Of a DNA stretch of 64,000 nt, positions 25,738 to 33,830 are shown piece by piece. Every line of letters starts with the position of its first letter. Positions within the stretch are counted from its first letter, which is position 1. The position numbers and the translations under genes are program-made. The notes beneath the pieces are model-generated. The model was not told the DNA's origin, searched no databases, and saw only the letters and a list, made by a program, of their open reading frames with translations. Source of the stretch: SLRI01 sp964460465. Its GTDB lineage: Bacteria; Pseudomonadota; Alphaproteobacteria; Geminicoccales; Geminicoccaceae. The stretch covers positions 1-64,000 of the forward strand of contig CAYWSB010000004.1 of assembly GCA_964460465.1 (NCBI GenBank), read 5' to 3'.

Positions 25738-26169
25738 TCAGGGAAAAATCATCATCGGCGGCGGCGGCTGGCGCGGCTGCTCGACGCGCCGCCCGCGCCA
25801 CGCCTCGACCTGGTCGAGAAACTCGCCCAGCGCCGCCTCGATCGCCGGGTAGTCCAGCCGCTCGATGTCGAGGCGGCGGTGCAGCACCAGCCGCTCCGCC
25901 GCTTCGTCCAGGGCCACGACCTCCGGATGCTCGAGGACCCGGCCCAGTGCCCGCTCCATCGTTCGCCGCAGCAGCTGCTCGCGCTCGAAGGCAGCCTCGG
26001 GCAGGGCCTCGAGCGGCGCCTCGACGACCACCTGGCCGCGACCGAGCGGGCGGATGGTCAGATCCAGGCCGCCCTGGAAGGCGAGGGCGATCCGGCCCTC
26101 GCCGTCCGGGGCGAGGCCGCTCTCGCCGAGGGTACGGCCCAGGCGGGCCACCAGCTCATCGTAGCGCAT
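25738..26169 (-). CDS. CesT-class chaperone, YscB-like
   Basis: A 143-residue protein from the ATG at 26169. The pattern LLRRTMERALGRVLEHPEVVALDEAAERLVLHRRLDIERLD follows the second half of YscB, the partner of SycN in escorting YopN. It lies directly upstream of sctC on the same strand, the Yersinia yscB-yscC order, and 37 bp after the YopD-like gene. A role for YopD itself is the alternative, but YopD already has a SycD-type chaperone here. A Pro-rich tail ends the protein. Confidence 0.68.
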   Translation of the reverse strand: MRYDELVARLGRTLGESGLAPDGEGRIALAFQGGLDLTIRPLGRGQVVVEAPLEALPEAAFEREQLLRRTMERALGRVLEHPEVVALDEAAERLVLHRRLDIERLDYPAIEAALGEFLDQVEAWRGRRVEQPRQPPPPMMIFP

Positions 26170-26206
26170 CGCCACATTCCCCGCTCCGCGCCGCAGCCGC
26201 CACGGC

Positions 26207-27286
26207 TCAGCTCCAGATCTTGCTCTGCACCTGCGCCTGCGCCTGCTCGATCTCGCCCAGCTTTTGCCGGACGTCGCGCATCAGCTCGAGCATCTTCTGC
26301 ACGATCTCGTCCTGCTCCTGCGATTGATAGCCGTACATCTTGGCGTCGGCCTCGAGCTCGGCGCGGTGGGCGTCCATGAACTTGCTGATCGAATCGAGCG
26401 CCGCACCCACGATCTGGCCAGCACCACTCATGATCTGGCCGGTGGCCTGCCAGCGCTGCATCTGCATGTTGCCGAGTGTCGACGAGGCATCGATCGACTT
26501 GCTCTGGATCGCCACCTCGGTCGACTTGCTGTCGAGCAGCTTGTCGCGGAGCTGCGACAGCAACCCCTGCTTCTGCACCTGGCCCGTGCGCGTGTCGGTG
26601 GCGGTCGGCGCCGACGAGCCCGGCAACTGGTTGCCCGAGCTCTGGGACATCGCATTCGCTCGGGGTCGCCCCACCTGGACGTCGCCGGAGCCCACGCTGC
26701 TCGTCGACGACGTGCCCGACTGCTGGCCGCTCTGCAGGTCCTTCAGCATCTGCGACATGTTCGGCCGCGCAGCGTCCGCGGCCTGGATGCCCTTCATCGC
26801 CGTGTTGGCGCCCTTGGCAGCGCCGATGCCGCTCATCAGGCCGCCACCGATGGTCATGGCGCCGCTGGTGATGCCCGAGGCGAGCGCGAACACCGCCCCC
26901 TTGCGGATCTGGTCGGCCGCCTCCCGCAGCTTGTCGACCTCGGCGTTGCGGGAGACGGCACGGGAGTCCTTGGCGGTCTGCCGCATCTGCTGACCGATCT
27001 CGTGCAGGATGGTCATGACGTCGAGCAGCGTGCTGCCGATCAGCATGGCCGAGCTGTCGAACTTGCTGGCGACCAGCCCCAGGCTCTGGGCGTTCACCGG
27101 CTGCGGGATCTCGAGCGTCGGGTTGAGCACGCCCTTGGCGACCTGCTCGCGGGCGTTCTTGATGGCGTCGAGGAACGCGACCCGCTCCTCCGACGTCTTG
27201 AAGCTCGCCCGCTTCTCCAGCCGCAGATCCTCGACATGGTTGAGGCTGATGGTGAGCCGTGGCGCGGCACTACCGACATCGGTCAT
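26207..27286 (-). CDS. sctB: T3SS minor translocator SctB (YopD/BopD-like)
   Basis: A 359-residue protein from the ATG at 27286. It has a single hydrophobic region (about 131-156, AVFALASGITSGAMTIGGGLMSGIG), a Ser/Gly/Gln-rich middle and a C-terminal coiled coil (MLELMRDVRQKLGEIEQAQAQVQSKIWS). This is the layout of YopD/BopD translocators, which insert into the host membrane with the YopB-type protein. The start overlaps the end of a SycD-type chaperone gene by 4 bp. Confidence 0.85.
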   Translation of the reverse strand: MTDVGSAAPRLTISLNHVEDLRLEKRASFKTSEERVAFLDAIKNAREQVAKGVLNPTLEIPQPVNAQSLGLVASKFDSSAMLIGSTLLDVMTILHEIGQQMRQTAKDSRAVSRNAEVDKLREAADQIRKGAVFALASGITSGAMTIGGGLMSGIGAAKGANTAMKGIQAADAARPNMSQMLKDLQSGQQSGTSSTSSVGSGDVQVGRPRANAMSQSSGNQLPGSSAPTATDTRTGQVQKQGLLSQLRDKLLDSKSTEVAIQSKSIDASSTLGNMQMQRWQATGQIMSGAGQIVGAALDSISKFMDAHRAELEADAKMYGYQSQEQDEIVQKMLELMRDVRQKLGEIEQAQAQVQSKIWS

Positions 27287-27792
27287 CGTGCGTCTCCTTC
27301 GACGGCCTCGCCGTCGGCTGCGAGCATCTGCTCGAGGGCCTGATAGAGGATCTCCACGTGGCGGATGACCGCCTGGCGGTCGCCGGCGTTGTCCGCCCAG
27401 TCGAGGGCGGCCTCCAGCCCGCTCACCGCCTCCTCGAAAAGCCCGAGGGCGATGTAGCACTCGGCGGCCCGGAGCGGGGCCAGGGGGTCGGTGTTACCGG
27501 TCTCGGCGACCATCGAGTAGGCCATGATGGCACCGGCATAGTCCTTGAGCTGCTGCCGGGCGGCGCCGAGGCCGAGCCAGAAGCGCGCGCTCAGATGGTC
27601 GTGGAAGCAGAGCACCTGGAAGGTCCGCTCCGCGTCTGCATACTGGCCCTGCTCGTATTCGTTGTAGGCGAGGCCATAGAGCGCCTCGAGGTCCTCGGTG
27701 TCGAACCCGGCGACCTCGGCGAAGGTCCCGCCTGCGAGGATCGCCGCAGCCGGCCCGACCGCCGTCTCTTTCTCTGCTGCCGACATCGTCAT
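27283..27792 (-). CDS. SycD/LcrH-type translocator chaperone (for SctB)
   Basis: A 169-residue TPR protein (LYGLAYNEYEQGQYADAERTFQVLCFHDHLSARFWLGLGAARQQLKDYAGAIMAYSMVAETGNTDPLAPLRAAECYIALG). This is the class II chaperone signature of SycD/LcrH/IpgC: three TPRs and the conserved PxxxHxAECYL-like end. It overlaps the sctB start by 4 bp and follows sctE by 28 bp, suggesting each translocator has its own chaperone. Confidence 0.9.
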   Translation of the reverse strand: MTMSAAEKETAVGPAAAILAGGTFAEVAGFDTEDLEALYGLAYNEYEQGQYADAERTFQVLCFHDHLSARFWLGLGAARQQLKDYAGAIMAYSMVAETGNTDPLAPLRAAECYIALGLFEEAVSGLEAALDWADNAGDRQAVIRHVEILYQALEQMLAADGEAVEGDAR

Positions 27793-27820
27793 GCTGCTTC
27801 CTTCGCCACCGCTGCCGCGA

Positions 27821-29056
27821 TCAGATCGCGTTGATCCGCTTGTCGGTGCTGCTCATCTGGTTGAGGATGCTCATCACCGCCGACACGTTCTCGTTCATCC
27901 GATCGACGATCTCCTGCAGCTTGTCGGCCTGATCCTGGAACATCTGCTGCAGCTGGAGGAAGAAGGCGTCCATGTCCTTGATGCTGGCGCGCAGGTTCTC
28001 GGCCTCCGAGGTCTTCACGGCCGTGTAGATCTGCGAGCCGCCCTGACCGATCGTGGCGCAGGCACCGATGCCGACCGCGGCATAGGACGACATTTTGCCC
28101 GCTATCGAGACCGTGGAGGCGGCGGCGTCCGCGCTCTTGGCGGCGGCCTGGGCGGTCCGGCCGGCGATCCCGGCGGCCAAGGTCGCACCCTTGCTGCCCA
28201 TCTCCGCCGCCTTGCTGGCGAGCTTGGCGGCCCCGGCGCCACTGGCGATGCCGACGATGGCAAGGCCGATCGAGACCCCCAGCGACGCCCATGGGGCGTC
28301 ATCCTCCTTCACACCCATGGCCTGCATGTTCTCGGGCGTGAACAGCGCCCCCATGGTCTGGGTGGCCAGGGCCACGCCGAGCAGGGGGCCGCCGGCGATG
28401 CTGCCGGCGACCACGGCGACGGCGGTCAGCACGCCGACGATGATCGCACTGGCGATGAGCTTGTTCTTCTCGGGATCGCCCGGCAACGCCTCCGCCAGCT
28501 TCTCGATCATCGCGTTCATCATGTTGCCTTCGAGGCCCACGGCCTTGCCCAGCGACTCGCTGTTCAGCGTGTTCATCACCGCCATGGTGATGCCGGCGGC
28601 GAGCAGCGCCACGCCGGCGGCCGCCCCGACACCCGTCGCCACCAGCAGCGCTCCGGCGATGATCATCGCAGCCGCGGCGATCCAGCCGAAGATCTCGCCG
28701 GCAAGCCCGCCCTTCTCGGCCTTGCCCTGCTTGTCGCGCATCTCCTGCAGCTTCTCGAGCCGCTCCTCGGCGACCTTGAGCTTGTCCTCCTTGATGGTCT
28801 CGGCCTGCTCGCGCCCGGTCTTCATCGAGGTGTCCTCGATCGTCATCTTGAGCGCGATGACCATCGCCATCATGTCGCCCAGATTGGGCATCTGCGGCGG
28901 CATCATGCCGAGGCTCGCCGCTCCCGACCCGCCCGGGGGGTTGAAGTCGCCCGCACCGTAGTAGGTTGGCCTGGGTGTCGGTGTCGGGGACTTGTCCTTC
29001 GGACCATCGGACGGCGGGATGATGGTCGGCCCACCGGAGCTGACGGAGTCGATCAT
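27821..29056 (-). CDS. sctE: T3SS major translocator SctE (YopB/BopB-like)
   Basis: A 411-residue protein from the ATG at 29056. The N-terminus is Pro/Gly/Ser-rich. An amphipathic coiled coil (85-118, EDKLKVAEERLEKLQEM) is followed by two long hydrophobic stretches (123-160 and 200-230) separated by a polar loop, as in YopB/IpaB pore formers. A C-terminal helical region follows (MDAFFLQLQQMFQDQADKLQEIV). The start overlaps a SycD-type chaperone gene by 4 bp. Confidence 0.9.
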   Translation of the reverse strand: MIDSVSSGGPTIIPPSDGPKDKSPTPTPRPTYYGAGDFNPPGGSGAASLGMMPPQMPNLGDMMAMVIALKMTIEDTSMKTGREQAETIKEDKLKVAEERLEKLQEMRDKQGKAEKGGLAGEIFGWIAAAAMIIAGALLVATGVGAAAGVALLAAGITMAVMNTLNSESLGKAVGLEGNMMNAMIEKLAEALPGDPEKNKLIASAIIVGVLTAVAVVAGSIAGGPLLGVALATQTMGALFTPENMQAMGVKEDDAPWASLGVSIGLAIVGIASGAGAAKLASKAAEMGSKGATLAAGIAGRTAQAAAKSADAAASTVSIAGKMSSYAAVGIGACATIGQGGSQIYTAVKTSEAENLRASIKDMDAFFLQLQQMFQDQADKLQEIVDRMNENVSAVMSILNQMSSTDKRINAI

Positions 29057-29565
29057 GGCTGGCTCTCCCGGCGACGGTCGATGGCGACCTGGAGGATGGC
29101 GGCCCGCTCGCGGACCGGCCGGTGCTCGGGCTTGTCGGCGGCCCAGTGCAGCGCCGCCTTGACCCCGCTCTGCGCCGCATCCAGCTGGCCCACGGCGAGG
29201 TAGCACTCGGCGGCGCGGAGCGGCGGGATCGGGTTCTCGACGTCGTTCAGGCTGGCGCTGGCGAAGGCCGCGATGGCACCCGGATAGTCCTTGCGCTGCT
29301 GGCGGCAGATGCCGAGCCCGACCAGGTACTTGGCCTGGAACTGGTCGAGCGAGGCGAGCCAGGTCAGGAGCTTCTCGGCCTCGGCCCAGCGAGCCTGGTC
29401 GACCAGGTTGAAGGCATAGGCGTAGACCGCCTCCATCTGCTCGTCGCTGATCTCCATGAAATCCTTGAAGGTGTAGCCCTCGAAGGCGATCGCGTGCGCG
29501 ATGATCGCCGCCCCCTCGGGATCCATCCTCTCCAGCAGCTCGTTCGGCGTTTCGGCTCTCGACAT
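29053..29565 (-). CDS. SycD/LcrH-type translocator chaperone (for SctE)
   Basis: A 170-residue TPR protein (MEAVYAYAFNLVDQARWAEAEKLLTWLASLDQFQAKYLVGLGICRQQRKDYPGAIAAFASAS ... PPLRAAECYLAVGQLDAA). It is a paralogue of the 27283-27792 chaperone, both carrying the PLRAAECY core. It lies 32 bp after the second EspA-like gene and overlaps the sctE start by 4 bp, so sctE is the likely client. Confidence 0.92.
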   Translation of the reverse strand: MSRAETPNELLERMDPEGAAIIAHAIAFEGYTFKDFMEISDEQMEAVYAYAFNLVDQARWAEAEKLLTWLASLDQFQAKYLVGLGICRQQRKDYPGAIAAFASASLNDVENPIPPLRAAECYLAVGQLDAAQSGVKAALHWAADKPEHRPVRERAAILQVAIDRRRESQP

Positions 29566-29597
29566 GGTGTGATCCCTTGGCTCTGCCGCCGCCCCGC

Positions 29598-30404
29598 TCA
29601 GCGCATGTTGCCGACGATCTTGTCGCTCAGGCCGGCGAACTTCTGGGTCAGGTTGGAGAGCATCTCGAGGGCGTTGTTCTGCTTGCTGACCATGCTCTGC
29701 AGCGCGATCATGTCGAGCTGGTCGTTCGACGTCATGCGGTCGATCTCGGTCTCGAGATTCTCCATCATGGTCTTGATCTGGTCCTTGGTGACGAAGCGCT
29801 CGACATTGCCGTTGGCGTCCGTCGGCGTCGGCACGCCGGAGGCCTGCAGGACCTCGCGCAGGGTCTGGCCGCTGGCCAGCGGCTTGTCGAGATCGACATG
29901 CGTCGGCGGGAAGTTGGGGTCCTGGCCGCTCATGATGACCTCGGCCTTGGCCTGCACCTCCTTGCCGAGCTGGTGGTACTCGGTCGTGGGATAGGAGACG
30001 GTCCAGCCCCCATTGGCGGTCGACATCGCGGATTTGTCCATGTTGGACGCCTTGTGCGGCACGCCGTACTTGTCCAGCGTGTCCTTGAAGTCGGGAGCCA
30101 TCCACGAGCGCCCGCCGGCGCTGCCCCAGTTGGACATCTGCTCGCCGACCTTGCCCAGCTCGGCCGCCTCCGGCACCGCCGAGGGCTCGGACACGCGCAT
30201 CTGGCCCATGACAGCGCGCAGCTCGTTGATCGCGTTGTTCCGCGCGCGCATGTCGCCGATCTTCGCCTTGACCGCGTTCTCGTTGTTCTGCGCCCGCTCG
30301 ACGCCGAAGGCGAGCAGCACGCTCTGCATGTCGCCGCCGCCGATCAGCCGCGAGATGGCATCCTGCTGGATGCTGTTGCTGCCACTTATGCCGGATACGG
30401 ACAT
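29598..30404 (-). CDS. EspA/Bsp22-like filament or tip protein, long paralogue
   Basis: A 268-residue protein from the ATG at 30404, preceded by GGAG at 8 nt. The C-terminal 80 residues (MTSNDQLDMIALQSMVSKQNNALEMLSNLTQKFAGLSDKIVGNMR) are nearly identical to those of the neighbour at 30625-31188. They match the pattern of EspA/SseB/Bsp22 proteins: a coiled coil ending in ...I-NMR. Such proteins cap the needle or form a filament on it. The N-terminal part also matches (QSVLLAFGVERAQNNENAVKAKIGDMRARN). The extra 80 or so central residues are unique to this copy. Confidence 0.72.
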   Translation of the reverse strand: MSVSGISGSNSIQQDAISRLIGGGDMQSVLLAFGVERAQNNENAVKAKIGDMRARNNAINELRAVMGQMRVSEPSAVPEAAELGKVGEQMSNWGSAGGRSWMAPDFKDTLDKYGVPHKASNMDKSAMSTANGGWTVSYPTTEYHQLGKEVQAKAEVIMSGQDPNFPPTHVDLDKPLASGQTLREVLQASGVPTPTDANGNVERFVTKDQIKTMMENLETEIDRMTSNDQLDMIALQSMVSKQNNALEMLSNLTQKFAGLSDKIVGNMR

Positions 30405-30450
30405 CGTCACTTCTCCAATCGCGTGAAACTGGCGGTCGGCGACCGGCGCG

Positions 30451-30570
30451 TCAGCACCGCCTGCCGACGATCTTGTCGTCGACGCCCTGCCGCATGGCGC
30501 CGCTGCCGCCGGGCTCGGCGATGCCGCCGCGCCGGCGGGCGGCCGAAGCGCCTGGTCGTCGGGCGGTCAT
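30451..30570 (-). pseudogene. Tail remnant of a third EspA/Bsp22-like copy
   Basis: The 17-bp string TGCCGACGATCTTGTCG, which encodes DKIVG at the end of both EspA-like genes, occurs a third time here (30462-30478) in the same frame. It is followed by a stop at the equivalent place (...VDDKIVGRRC). The rest of this 39-codon frame is Arg-rich and unlike the family. It is best read as a leftover from tandem duplication and deletion, not a working gene. Confidence 0.5.
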
Positions 30571-30624
30571 CGTCCCGCTCCCACCTCGGCAGCACCGGCC
30601 CGGGCGTCGCCGTCGGATCGCCCG

Positions 30625-31188
30625 TCAGCGCATGTTGCCGACGATCTTGTCGTTGAGCTGCGCGAACTTCGAGGTCAGGTTGGAGACCATCTCGATCGCG
30701 TTGTTCTGCTTGCTCACCATGCTCTGCAGGGTGATCATGTCGAGCTGGTCGTTCGAGGTCAGCTCGTCGATCTTCGACTCGAGATTGGCGATGATGTCGG
30801 CGAACGCGTCCTTCTTGCCGAGCTTCGCCTCGCCCTTGTCCTCCTTGATGTTGCTCCACAGGCCGTGCTTCTCGAGCGTCGCCTTGGCGGCCTGGTACTG
30901 CGGGTCGCTGGTCTTGATGGCGCTGCCGTTGACCTCGAGCTTCTTGTCCTTCTCGTCCTTCTCGGGCTTGACCGAGCGCAGGTACTGCATCGCCTTCTGC
31001 AGCTCCTGGATGTCGCCGTTGCGCGAGCGCATGTCGGCGATCTTGGCCTTGACCGCGCTCTCCATGTTCTGCGCCCGCTCGATCCCGAAGGCGAGCAGGA
31101 CGCTTTCCATGTCGCCGGTGCCGATGGTGTTGGCCAGGGCCTCGAAATGAATGCCCGAAGTCCCGCTCACGCCGCCAACGTTGGTCAT
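30625..31188 (-). CDS. EspA/Bsp22-like filament or tip protein, short paralogue
   Basis: A 187-residue protein, close to the size of EspA, SseB and Bsp22 (190-205). An N-terminal helical segment (DMESVLLAFGIERAQNMESAVKAKIADMRSRN) and a C-terminal coiled coil (LTSNDQLDMITLQSMVSKQNNAIEMVSNLTSKFAQLNDKIVGNMR) flank a charged, Lys-rich middle. It is the smaller of two tandem paralogues upstream of the translocators. LcrV and its chaperone LcrG are not found, so this pair probably supplies the needle tip. Confidence 0.75.
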   Translation of the reverse strand: MTNVGGVSGTSGIHFEALANTIGTGDMESVLLAFGIERAQNMESAVKAKIADMRSRNGDIQELQKAMQYLRSVKPEKDEKDKKLEVNGSAIKTSDPQYQAAKATLEKHGLWSNIKEDKGEAKLGKKDAFADIIANLESKIDELTSNDQLDMITLQSMVSKQNNAIEMVSNLTSKFAQLNDKIVGNMR

Positions 31189-31264
31189 CTCCTGGATCCC
31201 TTGTGGTCCGGGCGGCCTCGGTCTGCGTGCCGGGCGCCGCGGGGATTGTGGTCGAAGGGGCTGC

Positions 31265-31681
31265 TCAGATGCTGATCCGGCCGGCCCTGGGCGGCCGTGC
31301 GCCCTTCGGCCCGCTCATCGCCTGGCGGGCCTCGCGACGGGCGGCGTCGGCGAACTGGGCGGCCGCGGCCTCCATGGCCTGGGCGATCTCGCGCTCGCCG
31401 CTGCCGCCGAAGCGGCCGCTCTTGAGGAACGCGGCCGTCATCCCGGGCTGCAGGCCGAAGCTGCGCTGGATCTCGGCCAGCTGCCGCTCCTGGCCGACGG
31501 CGGCGGCCTCGAGCTCGTCGAGCAGGGCGGTGACCTTGGCGACCCGCCGGTCGATGTCGGGCTCGGCGAAGGCGGCCTTGATCCGGTCGATCTCGTCGGG
31601 CCGCAGCGCGACGTCCGCGTCGCCGTTGCCGCCGGCCTCGGCCAGCGCCTGCTTGACCACCTCCACGTCGATCTGCGCCAT
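31265..31681 (-). CDS. Unrecognised first gene of the tip-translocator operon
   Basis: A 138-residue helical protein from the ATG at 31681 (MAQIDVEVVKQALAEAGG). Acidic and Ala-rich, it has a coiled-coil-like centre (RRVAKVTALLDELEAAAVGQERQLAEIQRSFG) and a basic Gly/Pro tail. I do not recognise the family. As the first gene before the two EspA-like proteins, it could be their chaperone (an LcrG or CesA analogue) or a secreted component. The palindrome site 3 lies 92 bp upstream. Confidence 0.6.
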   Translation of the reverse strand: MAQIDVEVVKQALAEAGGNGDADVALRPDEIDRIKAAFAEPDIDRRVAKVTALLDELEAAAVGQERQLAEIQRSFGLQPGMTAAFLKSGRFGGSGEREIAQAMEAAAAQFADAARREARQAMSGPKGARPPRAGRISI

Positions 31682-31772
31682 CTGCCACGTCTCCCTCGTT
31701 GTTGCGTCGGCGGTGTCGGACCGCGGCCGTGCGCGCTGCGCTGGCCGCGTCAACCTCTCGTTGCGGCCACAA

Positions 31773-31790
31773 TGCTGAAGCGCTCAAGCA
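31773..31790. promoter_or_regulatory. T3SS 18-bp palindrome, site 3
   Basis: TGCTGAAGCGCTCAAGCA matches the consensus at 16 of 18 positions. Extending outward, AATGCT and AGCATT also pair. It lies 92 bp upstream of the tip-translocator operon and overlaps the last codons of the methyltransferase gene that ends the previous operon. Confidence 0.75.
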
Positions 31791-32695
31791 TTGTCAACTG
31801 GCTTCGATGCTTGCATCGACTTTTTTTCGGCCGCCCCGGGCGACCGTCGGAGCAGGTAGAGGCCGCCCGCGACGGGCAGGTCCGCCTCGGTGCGCAGGGA
31901 GGCCGTGTCCACCCGCAGGACGACCAGCCCCGCCTGCCGGGCGGTGGCCTGCACATAGGCCGGGGCATGGGCGTAGCGGCCGCTGCGCCGCAGCCGGTAG
32001 TCGCCGTGGTCGAGCAACTCGGTGGTGAACGCGAGATGCCCGCCCGGCCGCAGCGCCCCGGCCGCAGCCGCCATGAGCGGTCGCAGATCGCCGAGATAGA
32101 CCGCGACGTCGGCGCCGATGAGCAGGTCGAAGGCGGCGTCGTGGCGCCGCAGGAAGGCCACGATCTCGGCCTCCTCGAGCCGGTCGTAAAGGCCGCGGGC
32201 GTCGGCCCGGGCCAGCATCCGTGGCGAGAGATCGACGCCGACCAGCTCCCGGGCGAGGGACCGGCAGAGCGGCGCCATGACCCCGGTGCCGCAGCCGAGA
32301 TCGACCAGCGTCCCGACCGGCGGCCGCACGGTCGGTGCATCGAGCAGGTCGCGCACGCGGTTCGGCGCCGCATAGGCCAGCTCGACCATCAGATGCTCGT
32401 CGAAGCGCGCAGCATAGGTGTCGAACAGCGACCGGACATAGCGCTCCGGCGCCCGTGGCGGCCGCCGGCCGAGGCGGGCGGCCAGGAGATGCCACTCGCC
32501 GTCGACCAGGCGGGCGATCTCGAGGACGCCAACCCCGACCAGCCCGACCAGCCAGAGGCCGACCAGATAGAGATGCCCGTTGCCGGGCAGCGGCGGCAGG
32601 AGCAGCAGCAGGAGCCCGCTCAGGGCGGCGGCGAGGAGGAACCAGCCGGTGCGCCCGAGGCCGGCGGTCGCGCGGCGCCCCTCAGCGCCGGTCAT
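31784..32695 (-). CDS. Membrane-anchored SAM-dependent methyltransferase
   Basis: A 303-residue protein. Two N-terminal membrane helices (17-36 and 41-60) are followed by a class I methyltransferase domain: motif I VDLGCGTG (131-138), GVDLSPRML and DLLIGADVAVYLGDL. The stretch YVRSLFDTYAARFDEHLMVELAY is shared with a family of methyltransferases often found next to TPR domains. It overlaps the end of sctU by 14 bp and closes the sctN-U operon, so it is co-expressed with the export apparatus. Its substrate is unknown; a T3SS protein or host-directed molecule are guesses. Confidence 0.8.
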   Translation of the reverse strand: MTGAEGRRATAGLGRTGWFLLAAALSGLLLLLLPPLPGNGHLYLVGLWLVGLVGVGVLEIARLVDGEWHLLAARLGRRPPRAPERYVRSLFDTYAARFDEHLMVELAYAAPNRVRDLLDAPTVRPPVGTLVDLGCGTGVMAPLCRSLARELVGVDLSPRMLARADARGLYDRLEEAEIVAFLRRHDAAFDLLIGADVAVYLGDLRPLMAAAAGALRPGGHLAFTTELLDHGDYRLRRSGRYAHAPAYVQATARQAGLVVLRVDTASLRTEADLPVAGGLYLLRRSPGAAEKKSMQASKPVDNA

Positions 32696-33734
32696 CGCGC
32701 GCCTGGAGCTGGCGGACCCAGCGCAGCACCTCGGCCACGGGCTCGATCAGGTCGGCCGGGATGTAGCGGTCCACGCCGACGGTCTCGAACAGCTCGCGGG
32801 CCAAGGGCACGTTCTCCATCACCGGAATGCCCGCTTCCCGCGCGATCTCGACCATCCGCCTGGCGACCAGGTTCTCGCCCTTGGCGACCACCATCGGCAG
32901 CGGCGTCTCGCCGCTCTCGTAGCGCAGGGCCACGGCGATGTGGGTCGGGTTGGTGACGACGACGGAGGCCTTGCGCACCGCCTGGGTCTCGCCGCTCATG
33001 ACCATCTCCTGGTGCAGCGCCTTGCGCTTGCTCTTGATCAAGGGGTCGCCCTCGCTCTCCTTGTACTCGCGCTTGACCTCGTCCTTGCTCATCTTCAGGC
33101 CCTTGATGTGCTGGGCCTTCTGGAAGGCGTAGTCGGCGGCGGCGACGATGATGAAGGCGGCCGAGGTGTAGATCACCGTCTGCTTGAGCAGCTGCGCCAG
33201 CACGCTCTCGAGGCAGGCGATGCCGCACGAGGGCGCCGTGACCAGGGCGCCGATCCCGTTGACGATGACGATGGTCAGCAGGATCGTGAGGAAGACGACC
33301 TTGATGATCGACTTCAGGTTCTCGATCAGGTTCTTGATGCCGAAGATCTTCTTGACGCCGCTCGCCGGGTTGATCTTGTCGAGCGACGGCTTGATGCCCT
33401 CGCCGGCGAACAGCACCCCGGTCATGAACACGTTGGCGAAGATGCCGACGATGATGGTGAGCGCGATGATCGGCACCAGGATCGCGTTGACCATGGCAAG
33501 GCCGATGTCGAAGCTGTACTTGGCCGCCTGGTTGAACGGCATCTCGTAGAAATTGGGCGGGAAGACCAAGAGCTCCTGCATCCGCTCCATGAACGGACCC
33601 CAGGTCGCCCAGAAATAGCCGAACAGTGCGATGGTCAGCGCCGCGGTCACGACCTCCTGGCTCTTCGCGACATTGCCCTTCTTGCGGGCATCGCGCAGCT
33701 TCTTCGGGGTCGGTTGCTCGGTCTTCTCGGCCAT
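32682..33734 (-). CDS. sctU: T3SS autoprotease SctU (YscU/SpaS)
   Basis: A 350-residue protein with four membrane spans in the first 215 residues and a cytoplasmic domain cut at the NPTH loop (262-265, VVVTNPTHIAVAL). Self-cleavage between Asn and Pro switches export from needle to later substrates. The start, MAEKTEQPTPKKLRDARKKGNVAKS, is the classical FlhB/YscU beginning. It follows sctT after 96 bp and overlaps the methyltransferase gene. Confidence 0.97.
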   Translation of the reverse strand: MAEKTEQPTPKKLRDARKKGNVAKSQEVVTAALTIALFGYFWATWGPFMERMQELLVFPPNFYEMPFNQAAKYSFDIGLAMVNAILVPIIALTIIVGIFANVFMTGVLFAGEGIKPSLDKINPASGVKKIFGIKNLIENLKSIIKVVFLTILLTIVIVNGIGALVTAPSCGIACLESVLAQLLKQTVIYTSAAFIIVAAADYAFQKAQHIKGLKMSKDEVKREYKESEGDPLIKSKRKALHQEMVMSGETQAVRKASVVVTNPTHIAVALRYESGETPLPMVVAKGENLVARRMVEIAREAGIPVMENVPLARELFETVGVDRYIPADLIEPVAEVLRWVRQLQARDDRR

Positions 33735-33830
33735 TAACCGGCGCTCGCGGTAGCAGCGGAGACTAGCCGCCGGCGCAACCGTAGCAGTTGCCGTGACGTT
33801 GGCAATCCCGCTCGCAGCCCGGCTTCCGGC

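Noticed and set aside
29598..31188. Calling the two coiled-coil proteins LcrV/LcrG
   Set aside because: Their size and the ...DKIVGNMR end fit EspA/SseB/Bsp22 better, and the two are paralogues of each other.
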